A DNA stretch of 64,000 nt from Opitutaceae bacterium (lineage in GTDB: Bacteria > Verrucomicrobiota > Verrucomicrobiia > Opitutales > Opitutaceae). Position numbers and translations under genes: made by a program. The notes below the pieces were generated by a model. The model was not told where the DNA came from and made no database searches. It worked only from the letters and a program-made list of their open reading frames with translations. The stretch is taken from positions 19,119 through 83,118 of the forward strand of contig JAGOJU010000010.1 of assembly GCA_017994935.1 (NCBI GenBank). The letters are read 5' to 3'. Positions 24,322 through 36,945 of this stretch are shown here, piece after piece. Numbering within the stretch: position 1 is the first letter of the stretch; every line of letters begins with the position of its first letter.

Positions 24322-26220
24322 ATGATCCCGGCCGCACCCGTATCACCCGCCGATTCGATGGTGGCTCCGTGGGAGCTCAGCATCGAACTCGCACTGGTGC
24401 GCAGCCCCGACGGGCGGGTGGTCGCGGTCAACCAGGCCTTTGCCAGGAAATTTGGAGTGCCGGCTCGAAACTGGGCGGGATCCGATCCGAGTGCGCTGAT
24501 CCATTCGGATGACCTCAGGAGCTGGAAGCAGGCGACGAGCCGTCTCTCCCACGCACCGTTTCGCTGCTCGCATGAGCACCGATGGCTGACGGCCCAGGGC
24601 TGGCGCTGGATCGCCTGGGAGGAGAGCGCCGTGCGGGATGAGGACGGTTTGATCATCGCCTTCCGTGCGATTGGAAGGGATGTCACCAAGCGCCGCCTGT
24701 CCGAGGAACATTTTCACAAGCTGGCGAACGCGGTTGAACAGTCGCCGCTTGCGGTGGTCCTCACCACCCCCGAGGGGCTGGTGCAGTATGTGAATCCGCG
24801 CTACACACAGGTCACGGGCTACACGCTCGAGGAAATCTTCGAAAAGGATGTCCAGGTGCTGCGCACCGGATTCGGCAGCGACGCGGACTACGAACGCTTC
24901 TTTGCAGCGGTGAGCGCCGGCAAGGAGTGGCGCGGTGAACTTTGCACGCCGTGCAAGAACGACCGGAAGGTGTGGGAGTTTGTCCAAGTGTCTCCGATCC
25001 GCAATCAGACGGACGAAATCACCCACCTGCTCTGCCTCCGGGAGGACATCACGGAGCGCAAGAAACTCGAAGACCAGCTGCGCCAGGCCCAGAAGATGGA
25101 GAGCCTTGGAACGCTGGCGGGAGGCATCGCGCATGACTTCAACAACATGCTGGCGATCATCAGCGGTTTCACCGAGATCGCGATGGCGCGGGCGGCCGAC
25201 AACGAGGATCAGCAGCGTTTCCTGAAGGAGATCTACAATGCGTCGCAGCGGGCGGTGGGACTCGTGCGGCAGATACTCACGTTCAGCCGAAAGACCGAGG
25301 TGAGTTACAGTCCCGTGTCGGTCAATCGCATGATCCGCGATCTCGGAGGCATGTTCGCCGAGACGTTTCCACGGACCATTTCCTTTGAATTTCACCTCGC
25401 TGAAGGGCTGCCCCTGATCGCGGCGGACCAGAACCAGCTGCAGCAGGTCGTGATGAATCTCTGCGTGAATGCGCGGGATGCGATGACCGAGGGCGGCAGC
25501 ATCACGATTTCCACGAGTCGCGTGCCCGGGCTTTCCATCAGCCGGCTCGGGGGTGACTCCCGCCATCAGTACGTGTGTATCAAGGTGTCGGATACGGGTT
25601 GCGGGATTCCGCCGCAGGTGCGCGACCGGATCTTCGAGCCCTTCTTCACGACCAAGCAGGAGGCCGGCGGGACCGGACTCGGTCTCTCGGTGGTGTATGG
25701 AGTGATCGCCAATCACAAGGGATTCATCGATCTCGAGAGCACCCAGGGCAAGGGTACGACCTTTCTGGTGTATCTTCCCATCGAACTGGCGGACACGAAG
25801 GGGCTTGTCGACGAGAGCGGAGCCGCAACAGAGATTCCCGTTGGCACCGAGAACATCCTGGTGGTGGAGGATGAGGGCAGCCTTCGCACGCTGCTGCGCG
25901 TCGTGTTGGAAATGCGCGGCTACAAGGTGCGCACGGTTTCCGATGGAGGCGAGGCGCTCGAGTTTCTGCTTGGAAATCCCGGAACCATCGACGCGGTTCT
26001 ACTTGACCTGAATCTGCCGCGGGTTTCCGGGGCGGAAGTCTACACGACGATCAGGCGGATCTGCCCGAAGGCAAAGGTTCTGGTGGTCAGCGGCAACATT
26101 TCGCCCGAGGTGCGGACCGAACTTGAGAAGCAGGGGCAGCGCGTGTTTGTTTCGAAACCCTATCGGCTGCACGAACTGGGCCGACAGCTGCGGGAGTCTC
26201 TGGACGGGGCGAAGACGTAG
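24322..26220 (+). CDS. PAS-PAS hybrid sensor histidine kinase with C-terminal receiver
   Basis: The 632-residue soluble protein contains a PAS domain (about 20-125), a second PAS/PAC domain (130-248, [29 protein letters not shown]), a HisKA domain with phospho-acceptor H271 in GGIAHDFNN, a HATPase domain (N box [11 protein letters not shown]1 DTGCGIP, G2 [12 protein letters not shown]) and a receiver domain (510-628) with phospho-acceptor D562 (LLDLNLPR). No membrane segment is present, so it senses a cytoplasmic signal. The HDFNN type is common in kinases that pass phosphate to their own receiver. The output regulator is not in the window. Confidence 0.93.
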   Translation: MIPAAPVSPADSMVAPWELSIELALVRSPDGRVVAVNQAFARKFGVPARNWAGSDPSALIHSDDLRSWKQATSRLSHAPFRCSHEHRWLTAQGWRWIAWEESAVRDEDGLIIAFRAIGRDVTKRRLSEEHFHKLANAVEQSPLAVVLTTPEGLVQYVNPRYTQVTGYTLEEIFEKDVQVLRTGFGSDADYERFFAAVSAGKEWRGELCTPCKNDRKVWEFVQVSPIRNQTDEITHLLCLREDITERKKLEDQLRQAQKMESLGTLAGGIAHDFNNMLAIISGFTEIAMARAADNEDQQRFLKEIYNASQRAVGLVRQILTFSRKTEVSYSPVSVNRMIRDLGGMFAETFPRTISFEFHLAEGLPLIAADQNQLQQVVMNLCVNARDAMTEGGSITISTSRVPGLSISRLGGDSRHQYVCIKVSDTGCGIPPQVRDRIFEPFFTTKQEAGGTGLGLSVVYGVIANHKGFIDLESTQGKGTTFLVYLPIELADTKGLVDESGAATEIPVGTENILVVEDEGSLRTLLRVVLEMRGYKVRTVSDGGEALEFLLGNPGTIDAVLLDLNLPRVSGAEVYTTIRRICPKAKVLVVSGNISPEVRTELEKQGQRVFVSKPYRLHELGRQLRESLDGAKT

Positions 26221-26490
26221 CTCCTCCGGGGATTCTGCGGGCTGCCGGGCTTCAGATCCGCCAGCATCGCCTCGCGATGAGCCCGGCGCGGTGGGGTATT
26301 CCCGGAGAAATGAAAAGCGCCTGCGAATCCCGGGCGGGGCTGTGTATCCCCGGTGGACAAGTCCTTAACTGATCCGGGAGTGGGTCGATGTAGTCCAAGC
26401 GATGATCTGTGGCAATCCCATGCCTGCCGAGAGGCGATTGAGCAACCCTGAGCGGGAGGAACTTGTCGTGGACATTTGGAACGGGGAGGA

Positions 26491-28566
<2,076 letters not shown>

Positions 28567-28628
28567 CAGGTTTCTGGATACGTGTCCGGCTCATGCCGGA
28601 CTGATCGCCCCGGAAAATTGCGGCCGCG

Positions 28629-29198
28629 TCATTTGCGGCCGGCCGCCTGGCGGGTTGCCGCCTCAGTCGCTTTTCGTTGTGCCTCCTCGTAGGCCTTGCG
28701 CTGCTGAATGCCGATTTCCAGAAGGTCGCTGACCAGCATGCGCGCCTCGCGTTCGGCTTCCGCGGGAGAGGATGGCGGAGGGAGGGGGACCGTGGGTGAT
28801 ATTGCCACGGTGGCGATGGCGGCGCCGGAAACGGCGGCCACGGCCGGCTTCTTGAGCAGGAGCGTCCGGGCCTGATCCGCGATGCGCACGACGACGCTCT
28901 CCGCCTTGGTGTCGTAGCTGAGCGCATCGATGCCGTCCGCGGATTTGCCGATGGCAACCCAGACACTGCGCTTGGCGGCAACGTCCGTGATGTTGACCGT
29001 GACATTCTTGCCAGCGACAATCACACCGGTGAATTCATAGGCGGACGGTGCTGCGGCTGCGGGCGCGGCAGCCTTTTCCGGCGGAAGGAAAGGGGACTGC
29101 TTGCGCGCGGGCGCGTCACCACGCACGCAGGCTGCTGCGAGCAGAGAGGCAGCGACAGCCCTGGCTGCGATGCGCATGATCGATGGAAACGTGATCAT
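28629..29198 (-). CDS. Exported hypothetical protein downstream of rpoD
   Basis: The product of about 189 residues has an N-terminal hydrophobic segment (AARAVAASLLAAACVRG) that is a signal peptide or, less surely, a lipoprotein signal ending AAAC. Then come a proline/alanine-rich stretch, a small beta-rich region (YEFTGVIVAGKNVTVNITD...VWVAIGKSADGIDALSY) and a C-terminal amphipathic helix (EAEREARMLVSDLLEIGIQQRKAYEEAQRKATE). I do not recognise a named family. The frame starts next to the rpoD stop (a TTG at 29213 overlaps it), so it is probably the last gene of the dnaG-rpoD transcript. ATG 29198 or 29177 may be the true start. Confidence 0.7.
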   Translation of the reverse strand: MITFPSIMRIAARAVAASLLAAACVRGDAPARKQSPFLPPEKAAAPAAAAPSAYEFTGVIVAGKNVTVNITDVAAKRSVWVAIGKSADGIDALSYDTKAESVVVRIADQARTLLLKKPAVAAVSGAAIATVAISPTVPLPPPSSPAEAEREARMLVSDLLEIGIQQRKAYEEAQRKATEAATRQAAGRK

Positions 29199-29209
29199 GC
29201 GGAAGCGGA

Positions 29210-31027
<1,818 letters not shown>

Positions 31028-31058
31028 GGAAAATGAAAATAAAATAACGTCGCGACAT

Positions 31059-32930
31059 TCAAAGCGGCGCCAGAGTGATGGGCTGGCGAAGCTGTCGCTG
31101 AAGTTCGGAACGGAGTCTTAAGAGTGAAATTGCGTCGACGTTACTCTCCGCATGGTGGGTTGCTAAATCAAGGTCGATTTTCCGAAGTCGCGGCTCAAGC
31201 GCGCGCCCACGCATGCGCTGAATGCCTTCCTGCAACGCCTTTACCGGATCGTCCAGCACCGGGGCGTCGAAGAGAAGTGAGGCAACCAGAGCCTTTTCCT
31301 CCGGGGTTTCCAGGAGGCTGTCGAGGTGGTCGCGTCCCGGCCAGTTGTCCTGTTCGAATTCGGCCAGGAAACGATTGAGGAGCGCCCCGCACGGGTGGGC
31401 GTGGTCGATCCATTCGTGGGGGAACGCGTGTGCAAGAGATTTGCCGAGTTTATCCCAATGGAGGCAAATCAGGAGCAAGTGTTGTTCAGGGGCGATATCA
31501 CGGAGGGTGGAAGAGGCCGGGGGCGATTCCGGATTTTGGGAAGCGCCATGGGAGTCGGGTCGTCCCGTGGGTCGATTCAGCCGGTGCAGGTTTGATTGAA
31601 AGTCCCGTTGCAGGGCGGCGACGGGCAGCCTGAGATGGCCCGCAGCTTCGGCAAGAAACTGTGATCGCGCCACTTCTGACTCTACTGCCGCGATGATTGA
31701 CTGGACCTGGACTGCCGCCCTCGCTTTCTCCTCGGGGGTGGCGGCATCGACATTCGGGAGGAGGGAGAGGCAGGCATATCCCATCGCCGATTGGGACCTC
31801 TCCTGGAGCTCCGCGTAGGCTGTGATACCGCGCTCCAGAAGGAGCAGATCGGGGTCCACCTTTGCGGTGGATTGTGCTCCGAGAAAACGCACCTCGAGGC
31901 CGGTCTTGAGGGCAAGAGGCAGGAATCTCAGTGAAGCTTTCTGGCCGGGCTCATCCGTGTCGAAAAAACACTCGATGCGATGCTGGTAGCGACGCAGAAG
32001 CAGCAATTGGGATTCCGTGATGGCCGTGCCCTGCGGGGCGATGGCGGTTTTCAGACCCACGCTCCAGCATCGCAGGGCGTCGAGCTGGCCCTCCACGAGG
32101 ATAAACGGACGGTTTTCCTTGCTGGCAGGATCCCTGGCGCGGTCGAGGTTGAAGAGGAGGTGTCCCTTTGTGAAAATGGGGGTTTCCGGAGAATTGACGT
32201 ATTTTGCCTCGCGTGAGGGGTCGTCGGCGGGGGTGAGATCCGTCTGGCGGCCGGTGAAGGCGACGATGCGGCCCTGGTGGTCGCGGATGGGAATCATCAG
32301 GCGGCCACGAAAGCGGGAACGCAGGCTCCCCATCGACATAACCGCTGAATCCCGGATGAAAAAGAGCCCGCACTGACGGATCGCATCCTCGGAGAAGCGT
32401 CGCTTGAGAACGGCCGCTCCGATCGGGGAGTCATCGGGTTCGGCCAGACCAATTTTGAATTCATCCGCAAGTTCCGGGAGAAAACGTCGCTTCCCGGTCC
32501 AGTAGGAACGGATATATTCGCCGGCGGAACTCTTCCCCTTGAATTGTTGAAAATAGAGTTCTGCGACGAATTCGTGAAGATCAAAGAGCTCCTGGCGCAA
32601 TGAGCGCTCCTCGCGGGTCGGCCCTGTTCCCTCCTCGTACTCGATGACCACCCCGAAACGGTTTCCCAGGGTTTCCATTGCCTCGGTGAAGGTGAGCTGT
32701 TCGGTGTCCCGAACGAACGTGATGACGTCGCCAGCCTTCCCGCACCCAAAGCATTTGAAGAACCCCTTGTCGGGATCGACATGGAACGAGGGAGTCTTTT
32801 CCGAGTGAAACGGGCACAGCCCCTTGAAACGCGACCCTGCTTTTCGCAGCGTGATCACGCGGGAAACAACATCGACGATGTTCACCCGCAACTTGATGTC
32901 GCGCAGGCAGGTGGGTTTTATGACGGACAT
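31059..32930 (-). CDS. dnaG: DNA primase
   Basis: Makes RNA primers at the replication fork. The 623-residue protein has the N-terminal CHC2 zinc finger (C39, H42, C60, C63 in CPFH...CFGC), the primase core, and a Toprim domain with EGQLDALRC (normally EGYMD; the tyrosine is replaced by Q) and [10 protein letters not shown] (normally DGDxAG). The C-terminal part (about 430-623) is poorly conserved, as usual for the helicase-binding domain. It is first of the leftward dnaG-rpoD pair and divergent from the DUF362-like gene; the 119-base gap holds the promoters. Identity is firm from the zinc finger and gene order. Confidence 0.96.
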   Translation of the reverse strand: MSVIKPTCLRDIKLRVNIVDVVSRVITLRKAGSRFKGLCPFHSEKTPSFHVDPDKGFFKCFGCGKAGDVITFVRDTEQLTFTEAMETLGNRFGVVIEYEEGTGPTREERSLRQELFDLHEFVAELYFQQFKGKSSAGEYIRSYWTGKRRFLPELADEFKIGLAEPDDSPIGAAVLKRRFSEDAIRQCGLFFIRDSAVMSMGSLRSRFRGRLMIPIRDHQGRIVAFTGRQTDLTPADDPSREAKYVNSPETPIFTKGHLLFNLDRARDPASKENRPFILVEGQLDALRCWSVGLKTAIAPQGTAITESQLLLLRRYQHRIECFFDTDEPGQKASLRFLPLALKTGLEVRFLGAQSTAKVDPDLLLLERGITAYAELQERSQSAMGYACLSLLPNVDAATPEEKARAAVQVQSIIAAVESEVARSQFLAEAAGHLRLPVAALQRDFQSNLHRLNRPTGRPDSHGASQNPESPPASSTLRDIAPEQHLLLICLHWDKLGKSLAHAFPHEWIDHAHPCGALLNRFLAEFEQDNWPGRDHLDSLLETPEEKALVASLLFDAPVLDDPVKALQEGIQRMRGRALEPRLRKIDLDLATHHAESNVDAISLLRLRSELQRQLRQPITLAPL

Positions 32931-33049
32931 GACAAGAACACGGGCGCGGAGTGAATGGACTTTCTGCCGGAGGTGAACACTGTCAAGTTTGCCCGTTTCA
33001 CTCCTTAAAAATCACGAAACATTGCCGGCCCGCCGGCGACAGACAGACT

Positions 33050-34129
33050 ATGCGTTCATTTTTCAGAAGTTCACTGTTCCCTGCGCTTTGTGTGCTGGTG
33101 GCATTGGGTGTGGTGGCGACAGGCTTGCGGGGCCAGAGTGCCAATCCGCTGCCGTCGGCACCACTGCCGCCCGCTGCTCCCCTGCTTCCGGTCTGGGAGA
33201 CCTCGCTGCAGAACTTCGATCAGGCGATTTATGATCGCGAAGTGGAGCGCCTTTTTGTCCAGTACGAGGCTTCGACGGGCAAGCGGATCCAGCCGTCCGT
33301 AAAGAAGAAGGTAGGACTCAAGATCTATGCGGATTCCGGGCAGGGCCTTGCGACGCCGCACGCGCTGGTGCACGCGGTGATCCACGCGCTTGAGCGGCGG
33401 GGATTTGAAACGGCCAATATTTTCCTCGTGGGATTGAATCAGCTCCGGTTGCGCCTCACCGGATTTCTCCCGTCGCTCGCAACCGGTGAATCTGCCTACA
33501 AGGGGCATCCGGTCTTTGTGCTCGAAACCGGGCGCTTTTTCGATCCTGTCTGGTTCTACGACAGTCCGCTGCCGAACCGGTTTGATCCGGTCCTGGCCGA
33601 GAAGCAGGTTGAGGGAGTCGACGCGAACAGCAGCACCGAGCAGGATCGCAAGAGTTTCCTGGCGACGCCGTTGTTTCTCGATGCGGACTTCTGGATCAAC
33701 CTGCCTGTCTTCACGGATCATCCCATCCTTGGGGTCAACGGAGCTCTCGTGAACGCCACCCTTTGGAATGCCTCGAACACCGCGCGGTTTTTCAGGTCGC
33801 CCGCGAATGCGCCTGCGGCGGTCGCGGAAATGAGCGCCATTCCGGAGTTGCGCGCCACGTGGGCATTCACGATCGCAAGTCTGGAACGGTATCAGTTCAT
33901 CGGGGGGCCCTATTTCAACTCCCTGTACACGGTGTCGGAACCGAGGCTCTGGCTCAGTGCCGATCCGGTGGCGATGGATTCCCTCGCGCTGGAGAAGATC
34001 AATCTTTGGCGGAAGCGTTCCGGATTTCAACCGATCACGGATGAGATCCGCACCCTTGAGTTCGCTGAAATCCTGGGTGTCGGTACGGGTCGTTCCCTAT
34101 CGACGCGCCTCTTCAAGCTGAACGAATAG
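33050..34129 (+). CDS. Exported DUF362-like protein
   Basis: The 359-residue protein has a signal peptide (SSLFPALCVLVALGVVATGLRGQ) and a proline-rich linker. A core follows that recalls DUF362 proteins: VGLKIYADSGQGLATPHALVHAVIHALERRG early, FLDADFWINLPVFTDHPILGVNGALVNATL in the middle, and WLSADPVAMDSLALEKIN late (DUF362 members usually have DPVALD here). There are no cysteine clusters, so no ferredoxin part. DUF362 proteins have no settled function. The start at 33050 gives the signal peptide at the N terminus. It is followed by nuoA after 113 bases. The family link is by motif recall and moderate. Confidence 0.55.
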   Translation: MRSFFRSSLFPALCVLVALGVVATGLRGQSANPLPSAPLPPAAPLLPVWETSLQNFDQAIYDREVERLFVQYEASTGKRIQPSVKKKVGLKIYADSGQGLATPHALVHAVIHALERRGFETANIFLVGLNQLRLRLTGFLPSLATGESAYKGHPVFVLETGRFFDPVWFYDSPLPNRFDPVLAEKQVEGVDANSSTEQDRKSFLATPLFLDADFWINLPVFTDHPILGVNGALVNATLWNASNTARFFRSPANAPAAVAEMSAIPELRATWAFTIASLERYQFIGGPYFNSLYTVSEPRLWLSADPVAMDSLALEKINLWRKRSGFQPITDEIRTLEFAEILGVGTGRSLSTRLFKLNE

Positions 34130-34242
34130 AAGTGTCGCTTCCGATTCAACGTAACCGTCTGTGCTCCGTCCCGGGCGATTCACCCCTTGCACGGGAAAAA
34201 TCCCTTGCCCCACGGGGCTAACAGGCAACAAATGGAAGCCGC

Positions 34243-34635
34243 ATGACACCCGCCGTTGTCGACACCTCCGCAGACTACCTGCCGATCCTCGTGCAGGTAT
34301 TGCTCGCAGCCGGACTGGCTGGAGCGATAGTCGGGATCAGCCAGCTCCTTGGACAGCGCTCCGCGAAAAACGCGATCAAGGACTCCGCGTACGAATGCGG
34401 TGTGAAGCCGGAAGGCATCACGCATGCACGCTTTGCGGTGAAGTTCTACGTCACCGCGATGCTGTTCATCATATTCGATATTGAAGTGGTCTTCCTGATA
34501 CCCTGGACGTTCATCTATCGGGAATTTCTCTCCCATCAGATCGCCATACTCGGTCCAATCTCCTTCTTCCTGTTCGTTCTGGTCCTGGGACTTTTCTACG
34601 AAGTGAAGAATGGGGCATTGGAATGGGAAAGATAA
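34243..34635 (+). CDS. nuoA: NADH-quinone oxidoreductase subunit A
   Basis: Membrane subunit of respiratory complex I. The 130 residues contain three membrane helices and the invariant NuoA loop: SAYECGVKPEG, then ARFAVKFYVTAMLFIIFDIEVVFLIPW. Length and motif spacing are normal. It stands alone: the downstream gene is a PTS-cyclase fusion and no nuoB, C or D is in the window, so complex I genes must be dispersed or this is a second copy. The gap before it contains GC-rich sequence but no clear promoter. Confidence 0.96.
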   Translation: MTPAVVDTSADYLPILVQVLLAAGLAGAIVGISQLLGQRSAKNAIKDSAYECGVKPEGITHARFAVKFYVTAMLFIIFDIEVVFLIPWTFIYREFLSHQIAILGPISFFLFVLVLGLFYEVKNGALEWER

Positions 34636-34688
34636 TCGAGAATCGGCTGTTGGGGAGCTTCGTGGCGCCGGTTTCGAGGAGAAGGGCG

Positions 34689-34714
34689 GTACGCGTGCGG
34701 GTGCTCCCGCGTAC
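34689..34714 (+). promoter_or_regulatory. Inverted repeat in the leader of the EIIA-cyclase gene
   Basis: GTACGCG (34689-34695) and CGCGTAC (34708-34714) form a perfect 7-bp inverted repeat about 38 bases upstream of the ATG at 34752. It could be an mRNA hairpin or an operator. No T run follows, so it is not a simple terminator for nuoA. Confidence 0.35.
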
Positions 34715-34751
34715 GCGGCTGGCCTGACGCAAGAGCACACCCCTGTCTTCC

Positions 34752-36107
34752 ATGCGCCTCGACAAGATCATTGCACGCAGCCGCCTCGTTGAGCTGAAGA
34801 GCTCGGACCTGAAGGGTGCCCTCGAGGAGCTCCTGGCCGTGTCGGTCGCAAAATTCCCCGACCTCAAACCCGAACTCCTGTTGCGGAGCCTGCTGCAGCG
34901 CGAGGGCACCATGACGACCTACCTCGGCAACGGCGTTTCCCTGCCGCATGCGCGGGTCAAGATGGCGCGTCCGTACGTGCTTGCGGTGGGGCGCAGCAAG
35001 GTGGGGATCCGGCATGATGGAGGCGCCAGCGATGAACGCATCCATTTCATCCTGATGCTGATCGCGGGGGAGAAGGCCCGCAGCTATCTGCCGGTGCTGG
35101 CGTCGCTCGCCCGTCTCTTCAAGGAACCCGAATTCATCGACAGCCTCCTGATCGCGCCCGATCTCAACGACCTCTACACGAAGCTGATCGCGGGCCTTGG
35201 TGGCATTGCGGGGCGCCCCGTCCAGGCGCAGCAGAACCGTGTCAATCGCCTGATGCTGCGTGAGGCGGAACGTATCGCCAAGGGGGCGGGCTGCGGTGCA
35301 CTGATGGTGTTTGGAGACACCTTTGTCGGCGGCATCGAGGTTGGCATGCTCCAGCCGAAGCTGAAGACCATACTGGTCACCCGGAATCCGATCGAGGTGG
35401 GGGACGACCATTCGAGTTTCGCCGAGACGATCCAGGTGCGTTCGTTCTCCAAGGCCCGTCTCGCGCAGTTGCGCAGCGCGATGCTCGTCGGGCTGACCCA
35501 TGGCATCATTTCCTTCAATGACCGAGTCTGCTGCATCGGCGGCATCACGGGGAGCAACCAGTTCGACACGCTGGTGGTAGTCGATGTCGAGCGCGAGTTC
35601 CAGACCCTGCTGACCGGCCATGCGGAACTTCTGCCGCCGGATGTCAGGCCGGAGGTGCTCGAGCGCGTCATCGCGGTGGCCACGGAGCTTGCCGTCGAAG
35701 GACGGGAGGGGCGTCCGGTCGGGTGCCTGTTTGTTGTCGGTGACACCGCAAAGGTCGAGAAGCTGGTGAAGCCGCTCGTATTGAATCCGTTTTATGGATA
35801 CAAGGAGGAGGATCGCAACATCCTGAATCCGTTCATGGATGAGACGATCAAGGAGTTTTCGCTGCTCGACGGGGCGTTCATCATCCGCGGGGATGGCGTG
35901 GTCCTGTCCGCAGGCAGCCTCCTGCAGGCCACGGATTCCGAACATGCGCTACCCAGCGGCCTCGGAAGCCGGCACGCAGCCGCGGCAGCCATTAGTGTGG
36001 CGAGCGACTGCATTTCGATCGTCGTTTCCTCGAGCACCGGGCAGGTGAATCTATTCCGGCGAGGGGTGATGCTGCCGTTGACGGAGCGCAAGATTGCCCC
36101 GGGTTAG
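34752..36107 (+). CDS. PTS EIIA domain fused to a diadenylate cyclase (DAC) domain
   Basis: The 451-residue protein joins a fructose/mannitol-type PTS EIIA domain (1-150; GNGVSLPHARVK with the candidate phospho-histidine H66) to a middle alpha/beta region (160-365) and a C-terminal DisA_N-type cyclase domain (370-445). The cyclase motifs are DGAFII (D373-G374-A375) and GSRHAAAAA (S406-R407-H408), with the strand SIVVSSSTGQVNLF after. DAC domains condense two ATP into c-di-AMP. The third residue of the usual RHR motif is Ala409. The middle region recalls the pyruvate-kinase-C-like part of archaeal DacZ proteins. There is no membrane segment or DNA-binding domain. Phosphorylation of H66 may tune the cyclase; no EI or HPr gene is nearby. 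Confidence 0.85.
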   Translation: MRLDKIIARSRLVELKSSDLKGALEELLAVSVAKFPDLKPELLLRSLLQREGTMTTYLGNGVSLPHARVKMARPYVLAVGRSKVGIRHDGGASDERIHFILMLIAGEKARSYLPVLASLARLFKEPEFIDSLLIAPDLNDLYTKLIAGLGGIAGRPVQAQQNRVNRLMLREAERIAKGAGCGALMVFGDTFVGGIEVGMLQPKLKTILVTRNPIEVGDDHSSFAETIQVRSFSKARLAQLRSAMLVGLTHGIISFNDRVCCIGGITGSNQFDTLVVVDVEREFQTLLTGHAELLPPDVRPEVLERVIAVATELAVEGREGRPVGCLFVVGDTAKVEKLVKPLVLNPFYGYKEEDRNILNPFMDETIKEFSLLDGAFIIRGDGVVLSAGSLLQATDSEHALPSGLGSRHAAAAAISVASDCISIVVSSSTGQVNLFRRGVMLPLTERKIAPG

Positions 36108-36183
36108 CAGTTTTATGGGGAATTTTTTGGGATTGCGCCGCGACACCGTCGGGGTAGACCTGATTGCCTAATCGCCAAAAACC

Positions 36184-36348
36184 ATGCAAGAAGTTGTCAC
36201 ACTGGAGTGCACCGAAGCCCGCAAGGAGGGAAAGCCTGTTTCCCGTTACCTCACCCGTCGCAACAAGAAGACGGTGACCGAGCGCATTGAGAAGAAGAAG
36301 TACAATCCCTTCCTCAAGCGCCATACGTTGCACAAGGAAATCAAGTAA
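36184..36348 (+). CDS. rpmG: Ribosomal protein bL33
   Basis: A 54-codon gene encoding a very basic protein ([44 protein letters not shown]). The pattern Y-x-T-x-(K/R)-N-K-K followed by [15 protein letters not shown] is diagnostic for bL33 of the large ribosomal subunit. There is only one cysteine, so this is the zinc-free (C-minus) form. It lies 76 bases after the EIIA-cyclase stop and is closed by a strong terminator. Confidence 0.97.
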   Translation: MQEVVTLECTEARKEGKPVSRYLTRRNKKTVTERIEKKKYNPFLKRHTLHKEIK

Positions 36349-36383
36349 CCAGCCGGAACGCAGCCCGTTGGCTGCTCAAATGC

Positions 36384-36411
36384 AAAAACCGAGCGCCAGC
36401 TCGGTTTTTTT
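36384..36411. terminator. Bidirectional rho-independent terminator
   Basis: AAAAA, CCGAGC (36389-36394), loop GCCA, GCTCGG (36399-36404) and TTTTTTT (36405-36411). The stem has a T run on both strands, so it can end rpmG rightward and the small convergent gene leftward. Confidence 0.95.
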
Positions 36412-36441
36412 GTACCTGGATTGCAGCTCGATTCCCTGCGA

Positions 36442-36720
36442 CTAGCGATTGGTCGGGGCTGCGGGAGCGGGATCCAAGGATGGGCCACCCGGTTGCTGTC
36501 CGCCCTGAGCCCTGCGATGGGCCCGCCAGTTCTCCCGGTGTTTGCGAATCCAGTCGAGAAGGGCCCTTTCGAAGCCAATATCGTAGCCCAATCTCTCCGA
36601 TTCCAGCCACTTGTGCTTCAGGATTTCCTCCCTCTCGGCGAGGAACTCCTGATAGAGCGACGAATTCTTGACGAAGTCGCGGGATCCGGAGTGTTCCGAC
36701 GAGTACGAGGAGGACGTCAT
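36442..36720 (-). CDS. Small conserved-looking hypothetical protein, 92 residues
   Basis: The product is hydrophilic, with an N-terminal Ser/Tyr-rich stretch (MTSSSYSSEHSGSRDF) and a helical core rich in Trp, Arg and Glu (FLAEREEILKHKWLESERLG, then YDIGFERALLDWIRKHRENW) before a Pro/Gly tail. The core reads like a compact conserved domain, which I cannot name. An in-frame GTG at 36762 is an alternative start. A good sigma-70 promoter lies upstream and the bidirectional terminator lies downstream, so it is a monocistronic gene that is very likely expressed. Confidence 0.75.
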   Translation of the reverse strand: MTSSSYSSEHSGSRDFVKNSSLYQEFLAEREEILKHKWLESERLGYDIGFERALLDWIRKHRENWRAHRRAQGGQQPGGPSLDPAPAAPTNR

Positions 36721-36856
36721 GGCAACCACGGCGGTATCAGCTTTCTGCTGAACAACACCCACAACATAATCTTGGAATCGTTCTCGATGCGGCGCGAATG
36801 AGTTTGGCCCTTCGAGTGGGAACGAACGCGAACATCATAGGTCTTACAGCACCGTA

Positions 36857-36884
36857 AAAATAGGGTTACTTCCCGACCTGTCAA
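36857..36884 (-). promoter_or_regulatory. Sigma-70 promoter for the small hypothetical gene
   Basis: On the minus strand TTGACA (36884-36879), a 16-base spacer and TATTTT (36862-36857) make a near-consensus promoter. It leaves a leader of roughly 90-130 bases before the small gene, depending on the start codon. Confidence 0.65.
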
Positions 36885-36945
36885 TCCTCCTGCATCTGTT
36901 TTCACATATGCCGAAAGGTTTCAAATCACCCTGGCGGCAGCGGGG

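Noticed and set aside
24343..25716. 457-codon open frame antisense to the PAS hybrid kinase
   Set aside because: The plus-strand frame has complete kinase and receiver motifs; the antisense frame has none.
34596..35945. 449-codon open frame antisense to the EIIA-cyclase gene
   Set aside because: The sense frame carries both domain signatures; the antisense product is His/Asp/Arg-rich without a fold I can recognise.
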